DNA of 12,543 nt from Campylobacteraceae bacterium. Lineage in GTDB: Bacteria > Campylobacterota > Campylobacteria > Campylobacterales > Campylobacteraceae. The stretch spans positions 1 to 12,543 of the forward strand of contig JAISNG010000009.1 of the NCBI GenBank assembly GCA_031276365.1. The letters run 5' to 3'. The notes under the pieces were generated by a model. That model saw only the letters and a program-made list of their open reading frames with translations. It was not told the origin of the DNA and made no database searches. How positions within the stretch are numbered: position 1 is the first letter of the stretch; each line of letters starts with the position of its first letter. Positions 7,038 through 12,543 of the stretch are shown piece by piece. A program made the position numbers and the translations under genes.

Positions 7038-7107
7038 CTTCCGCCATTCTCGTGAAAACAAGCGAAGCGCTTTTGGCTTCCGAAATATTTCCTTGAAAAC
7101 AGGTATC
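7038..7107 (+). repeat. Further decayed repeat unit in the centre of the inverted repeat
   Basis: The unit opens CTTCCGCCATTCTCGTG, which resembles CTTCCGCCATACTCAT at 6893-6908 and the CCGTCATTCCCGTG start of the 59-bp repeat. It closes with ACAGGTATCCA (7097-7107), a common end of such units. Inside, CAAGCGAAGCGC (7059-7070) is the exact complement of GCGCTTCGCTTG at 6723-6734. Boundaries are approximate. Confidence 0.4.
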
Positions 7108-7208
7108 CATAATAAACTTGCAATCAAACGAAAGTATTCAAGAAAGAAATTGACATTTTAGAATTTGTCTTTTTGTTTTCTCTTATGGTTTCGTTTTTAC
7201 CATCTTTT

Positions 7209-7267
7209 GGATTCCCGCATTCCTCACGATGACGACTGACGTCGTATCGTTCGCACGGGAATGACGG
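7209..7267 (-). repeat. 59-bp repeat, right inverted copy
   Basis: This is the better-preserved copy. Its own ends are inverted (GGATTCCCG at 7209-7217, CGGGAATGACGG at 7256-7267), the ATTCCC...GGGAAT layout seen in many dispersed bacterial intergenic repeats, such as dRS3 of Neisseria. Whether it is related to any named family cannot be told from one window. Confidence 0.8.
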
Positions 7268-7509
7268 AGAGGAATGTAGGAATGGAACGTAATATTTTTA
7301 TCTTTTATGATAGAAAAGGTGCGGTTTTGTTTGTTGTTGGTTGTGGGAATGAGGGATGGAAGCAAAAGTGACGGAAGAACATACAAAGACTGCTTACATG
7401 CAGTATTACTTTATCTTCTTATGAGATATCCGTTATGACGCTAAAAAATCTTATTGTATGAAAGCATACCGCACAAATAGAGTTAAACTGCCCTTAATAT
7501 ATTTTTCGG

Positions 7510-7531
7510 TATCATTTTGCCCTTGTATAAA
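7510..7531 (+). promoter_or_regulatory. Probable rplU promoter (two candidate -10 boxes)
   Basis: TATCAT (7510-7515) follows a T-rich tract and CGG (ATTTTTCGGTATCAT), matching the phylum's usual promoter layout and the boxes at 1996 and 4872. TATAAA (7526-7531) lies 10 bases further down after TTG. Either would give a leader of about 20-35 nt before the rplU ATG. I favour the first because of its T-rich upstream sequence. Confidence 0.5.
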
Positions 7532-7557
7532 AATCCACCCAATGAAAAGGATAGCCT

Positions 7558-7866
7558 ATGTATGCTATTATCAGAAACGGCGGGAAGCAGTATAAAGTTC
7601 AAGAAGGCGACTACTTAAATGTAGACAAACTTGACGCTCAGCCGAAGGATAAGATTGAAGTTACGGAAGTTTTGGCAATCAACGACAAAGAGCTAAAAAT
7701 CGGAACTCCATATGTTGAAGGTGCAACTGTAGAGCTTGAAGTAGTAAATTCGGGCAAAGAGAAAAAAGTTGTTATTTATAAAAAACGCAGAAGAAAAGAC
7801 TCAAAACTCAAAAGAGGTTTTAGACGACAATATACCCGCGTTAAAATAGTAAAAATAAGCGCTTAA
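7558..7866 (+). CDS. rplU: 50S ribosomal protein L21
   Basis: L21 is a structural protein of the large ribosomal subunit that binds 23S rRNA. The 102-residue product has the family length, the N-terminal YAIIRNGGKQYKVQEGD with the GGKQYKV core, and the basic C-terminal KKRRRKDSKLKRGFRRQYTRVKI region that contacts rRNA. AAAAGGA at 7545-7551 is a good ribosome-binding site 6 bases before the ATG. It is the first gene of the block and is followed by rpmA after 9 bases, the nearly universal L21-L27 arrangement. Confidence 0.98.
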   Translation: MYAIIRNGGKQYKVQEGDYLNVDKLDAQPKDKIEVTEVLAINDKELKIGTPYVEGATVELEVVNSGKEKKVVIYKKRRRKDSKLKRGFRRQYTRVKIVKISA

Positions 7867-7875
7867 GGAGAGAAA

Positions 7876-8133
7876 ATGGCTCACAAGAAAGGTCAAGGCA
7901 GCACCCAAAATAACCGCGACTCGGCAGGGCGCAGGTTAGGCGTAAAGAAATTTGGCGGCGAATTTGTAAGAGCCGGCAACATCATCATTCGTCAGCGCGG
8001 AACCAAAACGCATGCGGGCAAAAATGTCGGCATTGGCGTTGACCACACTATATATGCGCTTATTGACGGCTATGTAAAATTTGAACAAAAAGATATGAAG
8101 CGCAAAAAAGTATCTGTTTATCCGATAGCTTAA
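7876..8133 (+). CDS. rpmA: 50S ribosomal protein L27
   Basis: L27 lies near the peptidyl-transferase centre, where its flexible N-terminus contacts tRNA. The 85-residue product starts MAHKKGQGSTQNNRDS and continues GRRLGVKKFGGE and RQRGTKTHAGKNVGIG, all conserved in the family. The functional AHKKG sequence starts directly after the initiator methionine, so there is no cleavable N-terminal extension of the Firmicutes type. AAGGAG (7865-7870) overlaps the rplU stop and sets the start. An intrinsic terminator begins 10 bases after the stop. Confidence 0.98.
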   Translation: MAHKKGQGSTQNNRDSAGRRLGVKKFGGEFVRAGNIIIRQRGTKTHAGKNVGIGVDHTIYALIDGYVKFEQKDMKRKKVSVYPIA

Positions 8134-8142
8134 GCTGCTCCT

Positions 8143-8184
8143 CAAAACCCTCTTTTGTTTTTTAAAAGAGGGGTTTGCAATTTT
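8143..8184 (+). terminator. Intrinsic terminator after rpmA
   Basis: CAAAACCCTCTTTT (8143-8156) pairs with AAAAGAGGGGTTTG (8164-8177) over 14 positions with a single A-G mismatch, around a short T-rich loop. The sequence CAATTTT follows, a short U-tract. This is the most convincing rho-independent terminator in the window. It separates the ribosomal-protein pair from obgE and the genes behind it, so those either depend on read-through or have their own promoter. Confidence 0.75.
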
Positions 8185-8196
8185 AAGGTTAGACTC

Positions 8197-8400
8197 ATGA
8201 GAAGCAACATTGTAAAATCTACTTTCTTCACCACATCTGTCATCACAAATGTTAAAATCGCAGGGCTAAGTAAAACTTACAATAAATCTTTGAAAAAAGT
8301 GATATTTAAAGACATTCAAACGCTGCGTCTAAACTGCCCTTTCAAATCCAGCAAGCTTAAAAACGAGCGGAATAAGAGCGGTTTGGTTTGCGTAATTTAA
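8197..8400 (+). CDS. Possible small basic protein, unrecognised
   Basis: An open frame of 67 codons starts at ATG 8197 with a weak AAGG (8185-8188) upstream. A longer version from 8155 would begin inside the rpmA terminator, so I prefer the later start. The peptide is rich in lysine (for example NKSLKKVIFKDIQ), has two cysteines, no signal peptide and no membrane span, and matches no family I know. In its favour, it ends only 10 bases before obgE and lies on the same strand as the block. Against it, the stretch could simply be the leader of obgE, with possible -10 boxes TAAAAT at 8213-8218 and 8253-8258 inside it. Confidence 0.3.
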   Translation: MRSNIVKSTFFTTSVITNVKIAGLSKTYNKSLKKVIFKDIQTLRLNCPFKSSKLKNERNKSGLVCVI

Positions 8401-8410
8401 GAATACAATA

Positions 8411-9505
8411 ATGTTTATAGACAGCGTAGAATTAACTTTGAGTTCGGGAAGAGGCGGCGCGGGAGCCGCGACATTCAGGCGTGAAAAATTCGTAACAAAC
8501 GGCGGACCTGACGGCGGAGACGGCGGCAGAGGCGGAGACGTATTTTTTAAAGTAGATAGAAACTCTCACACTCTCTCATCTTTTCGCGGTTTAAAGCAGT
8601 TAAAAGCCAAAAACGGCGAAAACGGACTCGGCGCCAAAAAACATGGCAAAAAAGGTGAGGATTTGGAAGTAGCTGTGCCTCCAGGAACCCAAATCATAGA
8701 TGTTGAGAGCGGAAAAGTCTTGTTTGATTTAGTTGATGACGAGCAAAAAGTTCTTTTCTTGGAAGGCGGGCTTGGAGGGCTCGGAAACTGGCACTTTAGA
8801 AGTTCTACAAATCAACAGCCGCGTTACGCGCAAAAAGGACTTGCAGGCACAAGCGCACTTGTAAGACTAGAGTTAAAACTCATTGCGGATATCGGACTTG
8901 TCGGCTTTCCAAATGTCGGCAAATCAACGCTTATCTCCGTCGTGTCAAACGCAAGACCCGAAATTGCAAATTATGAATTTACAACTTTGACCCCAAAACT
9001 TGGCGTAGTGCAAGTAGATGACTTCAACTCTTTTGTTATGGCAGACATACCTGGAATCATAGAGGGCGCAAGCGACGGCAAAGGCTTGGGATTGGAATTT
9101 TTGAAACATATAGAAAGAACGAAATTTTTGCTTTTTATGTTGGATATCATAAATCAAAGAAGCCTTTATGAGCAGTTTGGGACGCTAAAACTTGAACTTG
9201 AGAGATTTTCAAAAAAGATGACAGCTAAAAAATTTGCCGTCGCAATCACCAAAATAGATGCGCTGGACAAAAATGAAGCAAACAGCAAAATCGCCTCCTT
9301 TCTTGACTTTTTGGGTTTAAAGAGAAATGAAAATTTAAAATATGGATTGTCGGACGATTTGCATGCGTACTTGCAGGAGGGAAAAAATGGTGTGCCTTTT
9401 GTACTTCCCATCTCTTCGGCAGCAAATTTCAACATCAAGGCATTGACTTTCGCGCTGAATGACATTTTAAAAGAGGTAAAAAATGAAGAAACGCATAGTA
9501 GTTAA
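8411..9505 (+). CDS. obgE: Obg family GTPase
   Basis: Obg is an essential GTPase that binds the 50S subunit and links ribosome maturation to stress and growth state. The 364-residue protein has the glycine-rich Obg fold at 1-157 (GRGGAGAATFRREKF, NGGPDGGDGGRGGDV), then the G domain: G1 GFPNVGKS (165-172), switch I threonine in YEFTTLTP, G3 DIPG (212-215), G4 TKID (280-283) and G5 SSA (335-337). G4 has threonine in place of the common asparagine, an accepted variant. It ends shortly after the G domain, lacking the OCT domain of Bacillus-type proteins. The ribosome-binding site before the ATG is poor (TAAGAA), but MFIDSVELTL is the usual Obg beginning. The 3' end overlaps proB by 23 bp. Confidence 0.97.
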   Translation: MFIDSVELTLSSGRGGAGAATFRREKFVTNGGPDGGDGGRGGDVFFKVDRNSHTLSSFRGLKQLKAKNGENGLGAKKHGKKGEDLEVAVPPGTQIIDVESGKVLFDLVDDEQKVLFLEGGLGGLGNWHFRSSTNQQPRYAQKGLAGTSALVRLELKLIADIGLVGFPNVGKSTLISVVSNARPEIANYEFTTLTPKLGVVQVDDFNSFVMADIPGIIEGASDGKGLGLEFLKHIERTKFLLFMLDIINQRSLYEQFGTLKLELERFSKKMTAKKFAVAITKIDALDKNEANSKIASFLDFLGLKRNENLKYGLSDDLHAYLQEGKNGVPFVLPISSAANFNIKALTFALNDILKEVKNEETHSS

Positions 9506-10250
9506 GGTAGGAACGCACGTTATAACGGACGGCGGGAAATTATGCGCCGAAAGATTTGAAAAACTTATCGAATTTTTATCACTCGTCATGGAAAAAAATG
9601 ATGTTATTTTAGTAAGCTCAGGCGCGGTTGCTACGGGATTTTCAAAAATCAAGCTTGACAAAAAAATACTTCCTAATAAGCAGGCTTTAGCAGCTATCGG
9701 ACAACCTTATCTTATACAATATTATAATGAATTTTTACAAAAATATGGAAAATTCGGCGCTCAGATTTTGCTGATTTCAGATGATTTTGACTCAAGAAAA
9801 CGGACAAAAGCGGCAAAAGATGCAATAAACACGCTTTTGGAAAACAATATCCTGCCCATAATAAACGAAAACGACACAACGGCGATTGAAGAACTTGTAT
9901 TTGGGGACAATGACCAGCTCTCAGCGCATGTTACGCACTTTCTTGACGCAGATTTGCTCGTGATTTTATCGGATATCAACGGATATTACGACTCCGACCC
10001 AAAAGAGAACAAAAACGCAAAATTGATTTTGCATGTAGAAAAAATAGATAACGATGTGATGTATCAAGATGTTAATACGGGTTCGGAGTTCAGCACTGGC
10101 GGCATTGCAACGAAACTCAAAGCCGCTGATTTTTTGCTCAAAAACGGACGTTCTATGTTTTTAGCAAGCGGATTTGATTTGAGTGATGCTAAAAATTTTA
10201 TTTTAGAAGGCAGACACAGTGGCGGAACGCTGTTTGCTTTAAAAAGCTAA
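9483..10250 (+). CDS. proB: Glutamate 5-kinase, short form without PUA domain
   Basis: ProB phosphorylates L-glutamate with ATP, the first step of proline synthesis. The 255-residue protein is a single amino-acid kinase domain: VVKVGTHVIT (6-15), VSSGAVATG (44-52), AAIGQP, INENDTTAIEEL (127-138), FGDNDQLSAHV (140-150), LSDINGYYDSDP (162-173) and the substrate-loop FSTGGIATKLKAA (203-215). The C-terminal PUA domain of E. coli ProB (about 367 residues) is absent. AAGAGG (9471-9476) supports the ATG, which lies inside the end of obgE. ProA, which acts next in the pathway, is not in the window. Fmt follows after 5 bases. Confidence 0.95.
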   Translation: MKKRIVVKVGTHVITDGGKLCAERFEKLIEFLSLVMEKNDVILVSSGAVATGFSKIKLDKKILPNKQALAAIGQPYLIQYYNEFLQKYGKFGAQILLISDDFDSRKRTKAAKDAINTLLENNILPIINENDTTAIEELVFGDNDQLSAHVTHFLDADLLVILSDINGYYDSDPKENKNAKLILHVEKIDNDVMYQDVNTGSEFSTGGIATKLKAADFLLKNGRSMFLASGFDLSDAKNFILEGRHSGGTLFALKS

Positions 10251-10255
10251 CTGCG

Positions 10256-11179
10256 ATGGAAAAACAGCGCATAGTTTTTATGGGCACGCCCTCTTATGCG
10301 ACGACCATTTTTAAGGCTTTGGCTGACGCTTCGGATATTGAAATATGCGCGCTTTTCACGCAGCCCGATAAAAAATCAGGACGCGGACAGAGTCTAAGTG
10401 CTCCGCACATAAAACAGTTTACGCAAGAGCGCGGTTTAAATATGGAAATACTTCAGCCGCAAAGTTTAAAACAGAGCGCCATAGCCGAATATATCGCATC
10501 ACTAAAACCTGATTTCATAATCGTAGCGGCATACGGCAAGATACTGCCGCCAAGCATTTTACAAATCGCGCCATGCATAAACCTCCATGCATCGCTACTC
10601 CCCAAATACAGAGGCGCAAGCCCCATTCAGCAGGCTATTTTAAATGCAGACAGTTACAGCGGCGTTACAGCCATGAAGATGGCTGAAGGGCTTGATACGG
10701 GCGAAATACTCGGATTTAGCTATGTGAAAATAGACGGGCTGAACTCGGACGCGCTTTCTGATTTACTTGCAAAAAAGGCGGCTGATTTGACGCTAAAAGT
10801 CATTCGCACATATAAAAATATACTGCACATTAAACAAAATAACGCCCTTAGTTCAAAAACTTCCAAAATAGCAAAAGAGGACGGAGAGGTAAACTTTGAC
10901 CTCACATGCAAACAATTACGCCAAAAACTGCTTGCATTTACACCGTGGCCTGGGATTTTTCTGCAAAACGGACTAAAACTCAAATCCTTTGAGTGCGAAG
11001 AGGCAAATCACGGCAGACGCACAGGCGTTATCGCGCAAATCAGCTGCAAAGAGGCGGTTGTAACGTGCGCCGACGGATATGTGAAACTCTCTCGTGTAGC
11101 CGCCGCATCAAAACAGGAAACAGACGCGTTTTCTTATATAAACGGAAAAAGGATAAAGGTTGGAGATACGTTTTGTTGA
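10256..11179 (+). CDS. fmt: Methionyl-tRNA formyltransferase
   Basis: Fmt transfers a formyl group from 10-formyl-THF to the methionine on initiator tRNA, so it uses the product of FolD encoded further left. The 307-residue protein begins RIVFMGTPSYA, has the PDKKSGRGQ loop (37-45), the catalytic region INLHASLLPKYRGASPIQQAI (108-128) with N109 and H111, and GLDTGEIL with D147. TPWPGIF (229-235) and the GEVNFD region mark the C-terminal tRNA-binding domain. The start follows the proB stop by 5 bases without a distinct ribosome-binding site, suggesting coupling to proB translation. The 3' end overlaps birA by 20 bp. Confidence 0.97.
   Translation: MEKQRIVFMGTPSYATTIFKALADASDIEICALFTQPDKKSGRGQSLSAPHIKQFTQERGLNMEILQPQSLKQSAIAEYIASLKPDFIIVAAYGKILPPSILQIAPCINLHASLLPKYRGASPIQQAILNADSYSGVTAMKMAEGLDTGEILGFSYVKIDGLNSDALSDLLAKKAADLTLKVIRTYKNILHIKQNNALSSKTSKIAKEDGEVNFDLTCKQLRQKLLAFTPWPGIFLQNGLKLKSFECEEANHGRRTGVIAQISCKEAVVTCADGYVKLSRVAAASKQETDAFSYINGKRIKVGDTFC
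11146..11153 (+). promoter_or_regulatory. Ribosome-binding site that supports a TTG start for birA
   Basis: AAAAAGGA lies 6 bases before TTG 11160-11162, inside the end of fmt. No ATG or GTG stands at a position that would keep the conserved N-terminus of BirA, so this site supports the TTG. Confidence 0.55.
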
Positions 11180-11795
11180 TGAGATAGACTCCACGCATGT
11201 TTGGCTATGTAATGCTGTAAAAAACGGCGATGTAACAGAGCCTTTTGCGCTGTATGCAAAAACTCAAAATAACGGCGTGGGAAGCAGAGGAAATTCGTGG
11301 CAGGGGTTTAGCGGAAATCTGTTCCTGAGCTTTGCCATTCCTGTAAATATGCTCCCGAACGATTTACCGCAGGCTTCAACTTCTATCTATTTTTCATATC
11401 TTTTGCTTGAATTTTTAAGAAATCTCGGCTCAAAAGCGTGGTTGAAATGGCCTAACGACTTTTATCTAAATGATAAAAAAATCGGTGGGACAATCACAGC
11501 AAAGATAAAGGATTTTTTCGTTGTATCCATCGGCATAAATCTTGCTCATGCACAAAAAGAGTATGCAACACTTGATATAGAACTTAGCGCACAAAATATT
11601 GTAAGTAGTTTCATCCCGTCTTTGGAAATTTTTCCTTCATGGAAGCAGATTTTTAGTAAATATAAGTTAGAATTTCAGTTCAGTCAAAATTTTGGTGTTC
11701 ACATGGACGGTAAATTGGTCTCTTTGACACAAGCAAGACTGCACCCTGACGGGTCAATAGAGATAGAAGGCAAAAAGGTATATAGTTTAAGATGA
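11160..11795 (+). CDS. birA: Biotin-[acetyl-CoA-carboxylase] ligase, no DNA-binding domain
   Basis: BirA activates biotin with ATP and attaches it to the biotin carboxyl carrier protein of acetyl-CoA carboxylase (and similar acceptors). The 211-residue protein is only the catalytic part: IDSTHVW (9-15), QNNGVGSRGNSW (36-47; equivalent to the GRGRxGRxW biotinyl-adenylate loop, with fewer arginines), LKWPND (95-100), KKIGGTI (106-112) and VSIGINL (122-128). The N-terminal helix-turn-helix of E. coli BirA (321 residues) is missing, so it should not act as a biotin repressor. The start is TTG at 11160, chosen because the protein then begins MEIRFVDEIDST, as expected for the family, with AAAAAGGA upstream. 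It overlaps fmt by 20 bp and parA by 4 bp (ATGA). Confidence 0.92.
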   Translation: MEIRFVDEIDSTHVWLCNAVKNGDVTEPFALYAKTQNNGVGSRGNSWQGFSGNLFLSFAIPVNMLPNDLPQASTSIYFSYLLLEFLRNLGSKAWLKWPNDFYLNDKKIGGTITAKIKDFFVVSIGINLAHAQKEYATLDIELSAQNIVSSFIPSLEIFPSWKQIFSKYKLEFQFSQNFGVHMDGKLVSLTQARLHPDGSIEIEGKKVYSLR

Positions 11796-12543
11796 ACGAA
11801 GTTATCACTATAGCCAACCAAAAAGGCGGGGTTGGAAAAACTACTACTGCTATAAATTTATCTGCCGCACTCGGCGCTGCCGGCAAAAGAGTGTTGTTAA
11901 TAGACATAGACCCTCAATCAAACGCAACCACGGGGCTTGGTTTTCGCAATAATTACGAATTTAACATCTACCATGTATTAATAGGACGCAAAAAACTCTC
12001 TCAAATACTGCTGAAAACCGAAATAGAAAATCTCTATTTAGCGCCCTCAAACATCGGACTTGTGGGAATAGACAGGGAATTTTACGACAACAACACAAAA
12101 GAACGCGAGATAATACTTAAAAATGCTATCAGCGAAATAAAAAATGATTATGATTTTATTATTATAGACTCGCCTCCTGCTCTGGGCAGTATCACTATCA
12201 ATGCTCTAAGTGCGGCTGATTCTGTTATTATCCCGATTCAGTGTGAATTTTACGCGCTGGAAGGATTGGCGCAGCTTCTAAACACTATAAAACTTATCAA
12301 AAAAACTATCAATCCGCATCTTGAAATAAAGGGCTTTTTACCTACAATGTTCAGCATGCAAAACAACCTTTCGCGTCAAGTTGTCGCGGATTTGCAGCAG
12401 CATTTCAAAAGCAAACTTTTTTTAGATAAAGACGGCGAAACTCTTGTTGTGGTGCCGCGAAATGTAAAATTAGCCGAAGCTCCAAGCTTTGGCAAACCGA
12501 TAATACTTTATGATGACAAATCTCCGGGCTCTATTGCATATCA
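11792..12543 (+). CDS. parA: ParA/Soj chromosome-partitioning ATPase, 3' end outside the window
   Basis: ParA binds DNA as an ATP dimer and, with ParB bound near the origin, moves sister origins apart. The frame runs 250 codons from ATG 11792 to the window edge without a stop. It opens ITIANQKGGVGKTTTAINL with the deviant Walker A (KGGVGKTT, 11-18; signature lysine 11 and K16), followed by LLIDIDPQSNAT (35-46; Walker A' aspartates 38 and 40) and the Walker B region DYDFIIIDSPPALG. The segments IPIQCEFYALEGL and VPRNVKLAEAPSFGKPI are typical of chromosomal Soj proteins. By family length only some 10-15 residues are missing. Its start overlaps the birA stop as ATGA. ParB is expected just beyond. 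Confidence 0.95.
   Translation, partial: MNEVITIANQKGGVGKTTTAINLSAALGAAGKRVLLIDIDPQSNATTGLGFRNNYEFNIYHVLIGRKKLSQILLKTEIENLYLAPSNIGLVGIDREFYDNNTKEREIILKNAISEIKNDYDFIIIDSPPALGSITINALSAADSVIIPIQCEFYALEGLAQLLNTIKLIKKTINPHLEIKGFLPTMFSMQNNLSRQVVADLQQHFKSKLFLDKDGETLVVVPRNVKLAEAPSFGKPIILYDDKSPGSIAY

Larger units (their letters stand above)
6861..7370. repeat. Large imperfect inverted repeat, about 510 bp end to end
   Basis: Three colinear matches link the arms. CACTTTTGCTTC (6861-6872) is the exact complement of 7359-7370. 6915-6928 matches the complement of 7289-7302 in 12 of 14 positions. The 59-bp pair 6934-6992 / 7209-7267 is 45 of 59 identical. The arms are about 132 and 162 bp with about 216 bp between them. 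This could be a remnant of a non-autonomous (MITE-like) element or two head-to-head insertions of one repeat. No transposase is present. Confidence 0.6.
6693..7557. other. 865-bp spacer without a credible gene, filled with decayed intergenic repeats
   Basis: I find no gene with recognisable protein sequence here. What it holds, in order, is: a hairpin after lepB; a repeat unit (6736-6800); a short inverted repeat (6827-6855); the left arm of a large inverted repeat (6861-6992); a central part with another unit (about 7038-7107); the right arm (7209-7370); and then about 170 bp of AT-rich sequence ending in the rplU promoter. The open frames in this stretch translate to peptides such as FRHSREN and LRHSRAN, the familiar false translations of CATTCCCG-type intergenic repeats, so they are not annotated as genes. 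Base use differs visibly from the flanking genes. Confidence 0.75.

Noticed and set aside
6829..7161. 110-codon open frame on the plus strand in the lepB-rplU spacer
   Set aside because: It lies across the repeat cluster. Its translation contains FRHSREN and SYPSERYN, typical false translations of CATTCCCG-type repeats, and no ribosome-binding site or protein family is visible.
6736..7370. CRISPR array
   Set aside because: Copies are few, diverged, in both orientations and unevenly spaced, and no cas genes are present.
7183..7386. 67-codon open frame on the minus strand in the same spacer
   Set aside because: It covers the right repeat arm and reads LRHSRANDTTSVVIVRNAGIQ, again a repeat translation.
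7388..7469. Small hairpins ACTGC/GCAGT (7388-7403) and GTATG/CATAC (7456-7469)
   Set aside because: Stems are only 5 bp, without U-tracts or repeat relationship. They are too weak to call terminators or RNA genes.
8155..8400. 81-codon version of the small ORF starting at 8155
   Set aside because: Its first codons form the stem and loop of the rpmA terminator. The later ATG at 8197 is the only reasonable start if the gene exists.

Overview
The window is about 12.5 kb of bacterial chromosome, moderately AT-rich by eye, and almost certainly from a member of the Campylobacterota (Epsilonproteobacteria). The evidence is the gene content and order: aspA-dcuA at the left, the run rplU-rpmA-obgE-proB-fmt-birA-parA at the right, and a folD-lepB pair between them. 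From memory, Campylobacter jejuni carries aspA, dcuA and then the rplU-to-parA block close together in the same order. The C-terminally short ProB, the BirA without a DNA-binding domain and the AT-rich -10-type promoters fit the same phylum. The genus cannot be fixed from the sequence alone.

Layout. (1) 1-1860: the 3' end of aspA (aspartate ammonia-lyase) and complete dcuA (aspartate/fumarate/succinate antiporter), an anaerobic fumarate-supply operon. (2) 1861-2038: a long hairpin, a perfect 16-bp palindrome and a promoter. (3) 2039-4512: a two-component system. Its histidine kinase has a periplasmic domain resembling ABC-transporter substrate-binding proteins, and an OmpR-type response regulator overlaps it by 4 bp. 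(4) 4505-4834, minus strand: a small secreted monohaem cytochrome c. Its stop codon is interleaved with that of the response regulator inside one TTAATTAA palindrome. (5) 4835-4917: a compact divergent promoter region in which the two -10 boxes overlap. (6) 4918-6692: folD and lepB, overlapping by 4 bp. (7) 6693-7557: 865 bp without a credible gene, filled with decayed copies of a dispersed intergenic repeat, including a large imperfect inverted repeat at 6861-7370. (8) 7558-12543: rplU and rpmA, an intrinsic terminator, a doubtful small ORF, then tightly packed obgE, proB, fmt, birA and the start of parA, which runs off the right edge.

How the genes work together. AspA makes fumarate from aspartate, and DcuA exchanges external aspartate or fumarate for internal succinate, which supports fumarate respiration. 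The neighbouring two-component system may sense a periplasmic ligand, but its target genes are unknown. FolD supplies formyl-tetrahydrofolate, and Fmt, encoded further right, uses it to formylate initiator tRNA. LepB cleaves signal peptides, including those predicted on the sensor kinase and the cytochrome. The right-hand block joins ribosomal proteins L21 and L27, the ribosome-associated GTPase Obg, proline synthesis, initiator-tRNA formylation, biotin-protein ligation and the ParA chromosome-segregation ATPase.

Most of the window is ordinary core genome. The least explained parts are the sensor kinase and its ligand, the repeat-filled spacer at 6693-7557, and the stretch between rpmA and obgE. 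I see no convincing undescribed system.
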